36,619 nucleotides of DNA from Verrucomicrobiota bacterium (GTDB lineage Bacteria; Verrucomicrobiota; Verrucomicrobiia; Chthoniobacterales; UBA10450): assembly GCA_003218135.1 (NCBI GenBank), contig QHNQ01000149.1, positions 1 through 36,619 on the forward strand. The letters run 5' to 3'. Positions within the stretch are counted from its first letter, which is position 1, and the number at the start of each line of letters is the position of its first letter. Under the pieces are notes generated by a model, which saw nothing but the letters and a program-made list of their open reading frames with translations, was not told the DNA's origin and ran no database searches. Shown one piece after another: positions 32,645-36,619 of this stretch. Made by a program: the position numbers and the translations under genes.

Positions 32645-33823
32645 ATGGGCATGTGGATAGGCCGAAACCGGAAGGCGCGTGTGACCTACGGGTTTGACGA
32701 AATCGCGCTCGTACCCGGGCGCGTCACAATTAATCCCAATGAAGTCGATATCATGTTTCGTTTGCCGCGCAAAGAGGCCGAGCCGCTTGAGCTGAAGATT
32801 CCGATCCTTGCCAGTGCCATGGATGGAGTCGTCGATGTGCGTTTCGCCATCGGAATGAACAAACTGGGTGGACTAGCCGTTCTGAATCTCGAAGGCGTAC
32901 AGACGCGGTACAAAAACCCGCAGGAAGTGCTGCAAAAAATCGTCGATGCCAATAAATCCGAAATTACTGCGCTGCTGCAGCGAATTTACCAGGAACCCGT
33001 CCAGGAGGACCTGATTGCGGCGCGTGTTCGTCAGATCAAAGATAGCGGTGTCTTGGCAGCGGTCAGTTCCATTCCCCAGCGCGCCGCAGAATTTGGCAGG
33101 ATCGCGGAAGAGGCCGGTGCGGATGTTTTCGTGGTGCAGAGCACGGTTTCCACGGTGCGGCATATTTCGTCGGAGTACAAGTCGCTCGATTTGGAAAAGT
33201 TTTGCCGTGAAATGAGCATTCCGGTAATTGTTGGAAACACGGTCGGCTACGACGTGACGCTGGAGATTATGGAGTGTGGGCCGGCTGCGGTTTTGGTCGG
33301 CGTCGGTCCCGGAGCGGCTTGTACGTCACGTGGCGTCTTGGGACTCGGTGTTCCGCAGGTGACCGCGACCGTCGATTGCGCAGCAGCGCGTGACGCTTAC
33401 TTCAAAAAAACATCTCGCTACGTGCCAATCATCACGGATGGCGGAATGAGTAGAGGCGGCGACGTTTGCAAGGCATTGGCCTGCGGCGCCGACGCGGTGA
33501 TGGTTGGAAGCGCGTTTGCGAAAGCGCACGAAGCGCCAGGCCGGGGTTACCATTGGGGCATGGCAACGCCGCACGCGAATCTTCCCCGAGGGACGCGCAT
33601 TAGGGTGGGCTCGACTGGCTCGCTGAAACAGATTCTGTTTGGTCCGGCAGAAGTCGACGATGGCAGTCAAAACCTGGTTGGGGCCATCACCACTTGCATG
33701 GGAAACGTCGGCGCGCGCGACATTGCCGAATTTCAGCAAACGGAGATTATTATTGCCCCTTCGATTAGAACCGAAGGCAAACTTTTCCAAACCGTTCAAA
33801 GCGTCGGAATGGGAAAGAGCTAA
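32645..33823 (+). CDS. IMP dehydrogenase/GMP reductase family protein, GuaB3-type
   Basis: A 392-residue TIM-barrel enzyme lacking the CBS domains of canonical GuaB. The catalytic loop GVGPGAACTSRGVLGLGVPQ carries the nucleophilic Cys, and ITDGGMSRGGDVCKALACGADAVMVG binds the IMP/XMP phosphate. Length and the absence of CBS domains match GuaB3 (IMPDH-related) proteins of actinobacteria and cyanobacteria, which have been linked to GMP reduction or IMP oxidation. Which direction this one favours cannot be read here. A GGAG site lies just before the ATG. It follows the TonB-like and zinc-ribbon genes with 1 bp spacing. Confidence 0.88.
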   Translation: MGMWIGRNRKARVTYGFDEIALVPGRVTINPNEVDIMFRLPRKEAEPLELKIPILASAMDGVVDVRFAIGMNKLGGLAVLNLEGVQTRYKNPQEVLQKIVDANKSEITALLQRIYQEPVQEDLIAARVRQIKDSGVLAAVSSIPQRAAEFGRIAEEAGADVFVVQSTVSTVRHISSEYKSLDLEKFCREMSIPVIVGNTVGYDVTLEIMECGPAAVLVGVGPGAACTSRGVLGLGVPQVTATVDCAAARDAYFKKTSRYVPIITDGGMSRGGDVCKALACGADAVMVGSAFAKAHEAPGRGYHWGMATPHANLPRGTRIRVGSTGSLKQILFGPAEVDDGSQNLVGAITTCMGNVGARDIAEFQQTEIIIAPSIRTEGKLFQTVQSVGMGKS

Positions 33824-33824
33824 G

Positions 33825-33923
33825 ACGATTCAGCGATTCGGTGATTTAGAGATTTAACGATTGACCTTGCGCAACATCGTTGAACCGTTTCACGCTTGAA
33901 TCGAATCACGAAATCGTTCAATC
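33825..33923. repeat. GATT-rich imperfect inverted repeat upstream of fabF
   Basis: The left arm (33825-33862) is a string of near-repeated CGATT/TGATTT words. The right arm (33876-33922), read on the other strand, gives the same kind of string (ATTGAACGATTTCGTGATTC...). They pair imperfectly. The element ends 5 bp before the fabF ATG and occupies its leader, so no Shine-Dalgarno site is seen there. Confidence 0.5.
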
Positions 33924-33927
33924 CTAA

Positions 33928-35181
33928 ATGAACAACGATCGCAGAGTCGTTATAACTGGTCTCGGTGTTGTCACGCCGGTTGGCAATGACATCGAAACAT
34001 TTTGGTCCAATCTTAAGAACGGGGTCAGCGGCATTCGCGCAATCGATGCGTTCGATACTGCCGGATACGATTGCAAAATCGGTGGGCAAGTTCGCGATTT
34101 CGATCCCAAACCATTCTTCAAAAATCCAAAGGACGTTCGCCGCACGGATCGATTTACGCAGCTTGCAATGGCGGCAGCGAAAATGGCCGTCACCGATAGC
34201 GGGATTGACATGGAAAATCTCGAACAACGTGATCGCTTCGGCGTCATCGTTAGCACCGGAATCGGTGGACTAAAAACGCTCCAGGATCAATTGACGATTT
34301 TGTTGACGAAAGGACCGTCGCGAAATTCACCATTTACGATTCCGATGCTCATCAGCAACATGGCTAGCGGCTTCATCTCGATGGAGTTCAATCTGCGTGG
34401 ACCCAATTTGTGTATTGTCACCGCTTGCGCGACGTCGAACAACGCGATCGGCGAATCCTGGCGCATTATCAAATCCGGCGATGCCGATCTGTTCCTCGCC
34501 GGCGGTTCGGAGGCATCCATCGTCGAAATCGGTCTCGCGGGATTTTCGGCTATGAAAGCGCTCAGTACGCGGAACGACGAACCCGAGCGCGCCTCGCGCC
34601 CGTTCGATCGCGACCGCGATGGTTTTGTGATGAGCGAAGGCGCGGGCGTTGTCGTGGTGGAGGAACTGGAGCACGCCAAAGCACGCGGTGCGAAAATCTA
34701 TTGTGAAATCACAGGATACGGCCTCTCGGCCGATGCGTATCATATGACTGCGCCGCCGCCAGATGGCGAGGGCGCGGCGCGCGCAATGCAATTTGCGCTG
34801 GAGCATGCCCGAATATCACCGGATCAGGTTGATTACATCAACGCCCATGCGACTTCCACGGCCATCGGCGACATATGCGAGACGCGCGCGATCAAGCAGG
34901 TATTTGGCGAACAGGCCTACAAAGTCGCCATCAGTTCTACCAAATCGATGACCGGCCATTTGCTGGGAGGCGCAGGTGGAGTCGAGATGGCTGCGTGTGC
35001 GCTTGCTATTCGAGATTGCGTCATTCCCCCAACGATTAATTTGGAAAATCCGGGCGAAGAATGCGACCTCGATTACACGCCAAACGCCGCACGCGAGAGG
35101 AAAGTACGCATTGCGCTCAATAACTCATTTGGCTTCGGCGGGCACAACGCCACCCTGGTCGCCAGCGCATTTGAAAAATAG
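33928..35181 (+). CDS. fabF: Beta-ketoacyl-ACP synthase II
   Basis: A condensing enzyme of type II fatty acid synthesis that elongates acyl-ACP with malonyl-ACP in the cytosol. The 417-residue protein has the Cys-His-His triad of KAS I/II: Cys167 in VTACATSNN, His307 in NAHATSTAIGD and His344 in KSMTGHLLGGAGG. The GFGGHN near the end and the length fit FabF. No acpP lies directly upstream, unlike the usual acpP-fabF pair. The gene starts 5 bp after a GATT-rich repeat. Confidence 0.95.
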   Translation: MNNDRRVVITGLGVVTPVGNDIETFWSNLKNGVSGIRAIDAFDTAGYDCKIGGQVRDFDPKPFFKNPKDVRRTDRFTQLAMAAAKMAVTDSGIDMENLEQRDRFGVIVSTGIGGLKTLQDQLTILLTKGPSRNSPFTIPMLISNMASGFISMEFNLRGPNLCIVTACATSNNAIGESWRIIKSGDADLFLAGGSEASIVEIGLAGFSAMKALSTRNDEPERASRPFDRDRDGFVMSEGAGVVVVEELEHAKARGAKIYCEITGYGLSADAYHMTAPPPDGEGAARAMQFALEHARISPDQVDYINAHATSTAIGDICETRAIKQVFGEQAYKVAISSTKSMTGHLLGGAGGVEMAACALAIRDCVIPPTINLENPGEECDLDYTPNAARERKVRIALNNSFGFGGHNATLVASAFEK

Positions 35182-35251
35182 GTTTAACCTAAGGTGGCGC
35201 GACTGCTGCCTCCTACGTCCCAATCCAGTGAGATCTTCGCCGCTTTGACAT

Positions 35252-35279
35252 TCACTCGTCACTTGTCACTATTCACTGT
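35252..35279. repeat. Tandem repeat, four 7-bp TCACTNN units
   Basis: TCACTCG, TCACTTG, TCACTAT and TCACTGT follow each other without gaps, the first five bases being invariant. The array ends 6 bp before the tRNA gene. Confidence 0.7.
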
Positions 35280-35285
35280 CCCGAT

Positions 35286-35356
35286 GCGGGCATAGCTTAA
35301 TGGTAAAGTTCCAGCCTTCCAAGCTGGCCATGCGGGTTCGATTCCCGTTGCCCGCT
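35286..35356 (+). tRNA. tRNA-Gly (anticodon TCC)
   Basis: The acceptor stem GCGGGCA (35286-35292) pairs with TGCCCGC (35349-35355). A D-arm with AATGGTAA follows. The anticodon stem CCAGC/GCTGG closes a loop CTTCCAA, giving anticodon TCC (reads GGA and GGG). The T-arm CGGGTTCGATTCCCG has the invariant TTCGA. The CCA end is not encoded (TGAGA follows). Confidence 0.95.
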
Positions 35357-35456
35357 GAGATCAGCGCGCGGCGTTGATCTGATTTTCGATGTGTTGCCCT
35401 TTGGTCGCCTCTCGTACAGTGAGCCAAACGCAATCAGCAACGCAAAGTTCGAGAAA

Positions 35457-35506
35457 CGCGTCAGCTTTTCATCAGCTCGCACAACGAAACGCCTTCAATC
35501 GTCGTC
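35457..35506. repeat. Imperfect direct repeat, left copy
   Basis: A segment including GCTTTTCATCAGCTCGCACAAC and AACGAAACGCCTTC recurs with changes at 35770-35818. The two copies flank the small membrane-protein gene. Confidence 0.45.
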
Positions 35507-35692
35507 ACTCAACAATTGCAGCGCAAGTGGTATCGTCGTTAACGCACCGACGGCGACCAACGTCCAGCCGATCGCTCGCCTCTGCTCACCGCTCAGCTTT
35601 TCAGAAAGCAACAGCGCGATGCCGGCGCCCAGCATTGCACGCGTGCCCGCGATGAGACCGATTTGAGGAACGGTGACTTCGTGTTGTTTCAC
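35495..35692 (-). CDS. Small two-pass membrane protein, hypothetical
   Basis: A 65-residue protein with two hydrophobic stretches (about 10-30 and 41-60) separated by a charged SEKLSGEQRRA turn, ending in acidic DDD. Ala/Leu/Gly-rich helices and a tidy hairpin layout suggest a genuine inner-membrane protein. The start is GTG 35692; AAAGGAG abuts it directly, which is closer than ideal, so the start is uncertain. I do not recognise a named family. Imperfect direct repeats lie on both sides. Confidence 0.6.
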   Translation of the reverse strand: MKQHEVTVPQIGLIAGTRAMLGAGIALLLSEKLSGEQRRAIGWTLVAVGALTTIPLALQLLSDDD

Positions 35693-35769
35693 TCCTTTAA
35701 TCGTAATACTAATCCACCACAGATGGGCTCGGGCCGCAAGCCGAGCGCTGCCGCTTCCGGTTCCAGAGA

Positions 35770-35818
35770 CGCGGTTAGCTTTTCCTACGCACGCACAACG
35801 AAACGCTTTCCGTCGCGA
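35770..35818. repeat. Imperfect direct repeat, right copy
   Basis: AGCTTTTCCTACGCACGCAC and AACGAAACGCTTTCCGTCG match the segment at 35457-35506 with a few changes and one indel. The region 35693-35939 otherwise shows nothing I can name. Confidence 0.45.
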
Positions 35819-35939
35819 TGCGCGTCAGCAATCTCGTGAAGAACGAGCAATCTGGATTGTCGATACACACGTTAAGAAATTGTCTTGACCCAAGGCATAG
35901 GTTTTTATTAGACCCGTATCGGGGCGGCGGAGTGCAAGT

Positions 35940-36293
35940 ATGCAAGACAAAGATGTCAATATCAATGTGGTCCGCTCCGTCTGGCCTCGAACGAAGAAGG
36001 GACACGTCAAAGCTCGTGACCTGCAGCCACAAAAGAACGTCAAAGGTGGTGGCGGTGTTGCGGGCATTATGAGAACGTCCGGTTCGATCACCGAGGCTCC
36101 GCTACAAATTGCCCATAAAGCGCCACCGTCCTTTAGGACTCCGCGCTGGCTGCATCAGTTAAGAGCAGCACGAGACGCCATGATTCGAAAGTTGTTCGAA
36201 ATTCCAGCTGAGCCTGAGCGAAAGGCTCAGGCGGAGCGGATTGCAAAGGCGCAGCGGGTGTTCTCGCGATGGCTGAAAAAAAGCAAGAAGTAG
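35940..36293 (+). CDS. Hypothetical basic protein
   Basis: A 117-residue reading frame. It is rich in Lys, Arg and Ala, with a predicted long charged helix in the C-terminal third (EIPAEPERKAQAERIAKAQR) and a basic end (WLKKSKK). No signal peptide, membrane segment or known motif is visible. It has no clear Shine-Dalgarno site, and overlapping frames of 84-88 residues exist on both strands. The helix-like C-terminus and the hairpin 28 bp past the stop favour a real gene, but only weakly. Confidence 0.45.
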   Translation: MQDKDVNINVVRSVWPRTKKGHVKARDLQPQKNVKGGGGVAGIMRTSGSITEAPLQIAHKAPPSFRTPRWLHQLRAARDAMIRKLFEIPAEPERKAQAERIAKAQRVFSRWLKKSKK

Positions 36294-36320
36294 CAACAAA
36301 GTAGCGACGCTCCGACAAGC

Positions 36321-36361
36321 AAATGCCGGATGGCGGACTTATCGATCGCCATCCGGCATTT
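36321..36361. terminator. Perfect 15-bp hairpin, likely bidirectional terminator
   Basis: AAATGCCGGATGGCG (36321-36335) pairs perfectly with CGCCATCCGGCATTT (36347-36361) around an 11-nt loop. It lies between two convergent reading frames (stops at 36293 and 36423). A run of T follows a few bases later on the plus strand, weaker than in classical terminators. Confidence 0.7.
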
Positions 36362-36422
36362 CGTGCTTTTCGCAGACAACGCTGCGTAGCTGGTGAGAAA
36401 AGCCGTCTTGTTTTTTCCTTTG

Positions 36423-36619
36423 CTAATGGCCGCTGACGGGTACCGCCAAATATGCAATTAACGCGCCGGTAGTTGGGTCGAAAGCTCTGCCGGTAATCTC
36501 TCCCTTATTATTTATATCTTTCGCGAGTGCGAGAAAGGCAGAATAGCTGCCTTTGAGATCGTTGAGGTCTGTTGGTGTGTTGCCGTGATCCCAAATAACT
36601 GCGCGACAATCAACCTGGT
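36423..36619 (-). CDS. C-terminal part of a HAF-repeat secreted-type protein (partial)
   Basis: The frame enters from the right edge and ends at TAG (36425-36423), giving 64 visible residues. The segment AVIWDHGNTPTDLNDL, then AKDINNKGEITGRAFDP and ALIAYLAVP, matches the HAF repeat (an A-x-x-W-x-x-G pattern with DL, then a DINNxGxIxG turn). Such repeats occur in tandem in large secreted proteins. The 5' part lies outside the window, so size and role are unknown. Confidence 0.75.
   Translation of the reverse strand, partial: QVDCRAVIWDHGNTPTDLNDLKGSYSAFLALAKDINNKGEITGRAFDPTTGALIAYLAVPVSGH

Noticed and set aside
35297-35482. Minus-strand reading frame of 61 residues containing the RESNPHGQLGRLEL sequence
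   Set aside because: This peptide is the known false translation of the strand opposite a tRNA gene. It covers the tRNA-Gly at 35286-35356 and is not a protein.
35818-36091. Overlapping frames of 84-88 residues on both strands beside the basic hypothetical gene
   Set aside because: Neither shows a motif or leader. The minus-strand frame is Pro/Thr/Cys-rich in the manner of antisense translation.

Overview
The window is a 36.6-kb chromosomal segment of a Gram-negative bacterium. It most resembles the PVC group, probably a soil-type Verrucomicrobiota (Spartobacteria/Chthoniobacterales-like). That placement is inferred from gene content: a near-complete division and cell-wall (dcw) cluster with a MurC-MurB fusion, a meso-DAP type MurE, an ExbB/ExbD/TonB-like set, a GuaB3-type IMPDH homologue, Tat-exported oxidoreductases, and many short palindromic repeats around genes. 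No marker gene in the window fixes the taxonomy.

Layout. Positions 1-10,940 are an accessory or metabolic region. It holds a sulfotransferase-like gene, a secreted Cys/His protein, a Tat-type aldo/keto reductase, a divergent Tat-type SDR, an ATP/ADP-translocase-like MFS carrier, an OsmC protein, an M20 metallopeptidase homologue with altered metal ligands, a family-B DNA polymerase with degraded proofreading motifs, and an M20D amidohydrolase. Positions 10,944-29,744 are the dcw cluster, all on the minus strand. In transcription order it reads mraZ, rsmH, ftsL, ftsI, murE, murF, mraY, murD, a LysM membrane protein, ftsW, murG, murC-murB, ddl, ftsQ, ftsA, ftsZ. Many neighbours overlap by 4 bp, which suggests translational coupling. 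Four 10-bp-phased TGG repeats just upstream of mraZ look like its autoregulatory operator. Divergently on the plus strand come a small secreted YD-like protein, then exbB-exbD-tonB-like-zinc ribbon-guaB3, then fabF, a tRNA-Gly(TCC), two small hypothetical genes, and the 3' end of a HAF-repeat protein running off the right edge.

How it works together. The dcw genes cover synthesis of the lipid-linked peptidoglycan precursor from UDP-GlcNAc-enolpyruvate to lipid II (MurB, C, D, E, F, Ddl, MraY, MurG), its polymerisation at the septum (FtsW, FtsI), and divisome assembly (FtsL, Q, A, Z). The exception is murG, which as given has lost about 55 codons around 18,600 and changes frame there.

The most distinctive feature is a set of short twin-hairpin repeats. 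Two of them supply the last Leu codon and stop codon of the preceding gene. One lies between the convergent M20D and ftsZ genes. One is embedded in frame in the polymerase gene. A different palindrome lies in frame in the ftsQ tail. I see no CRISPR array, integrase, transposase or prophage, and no convincing new multi-gene defence or biosynthetic system.
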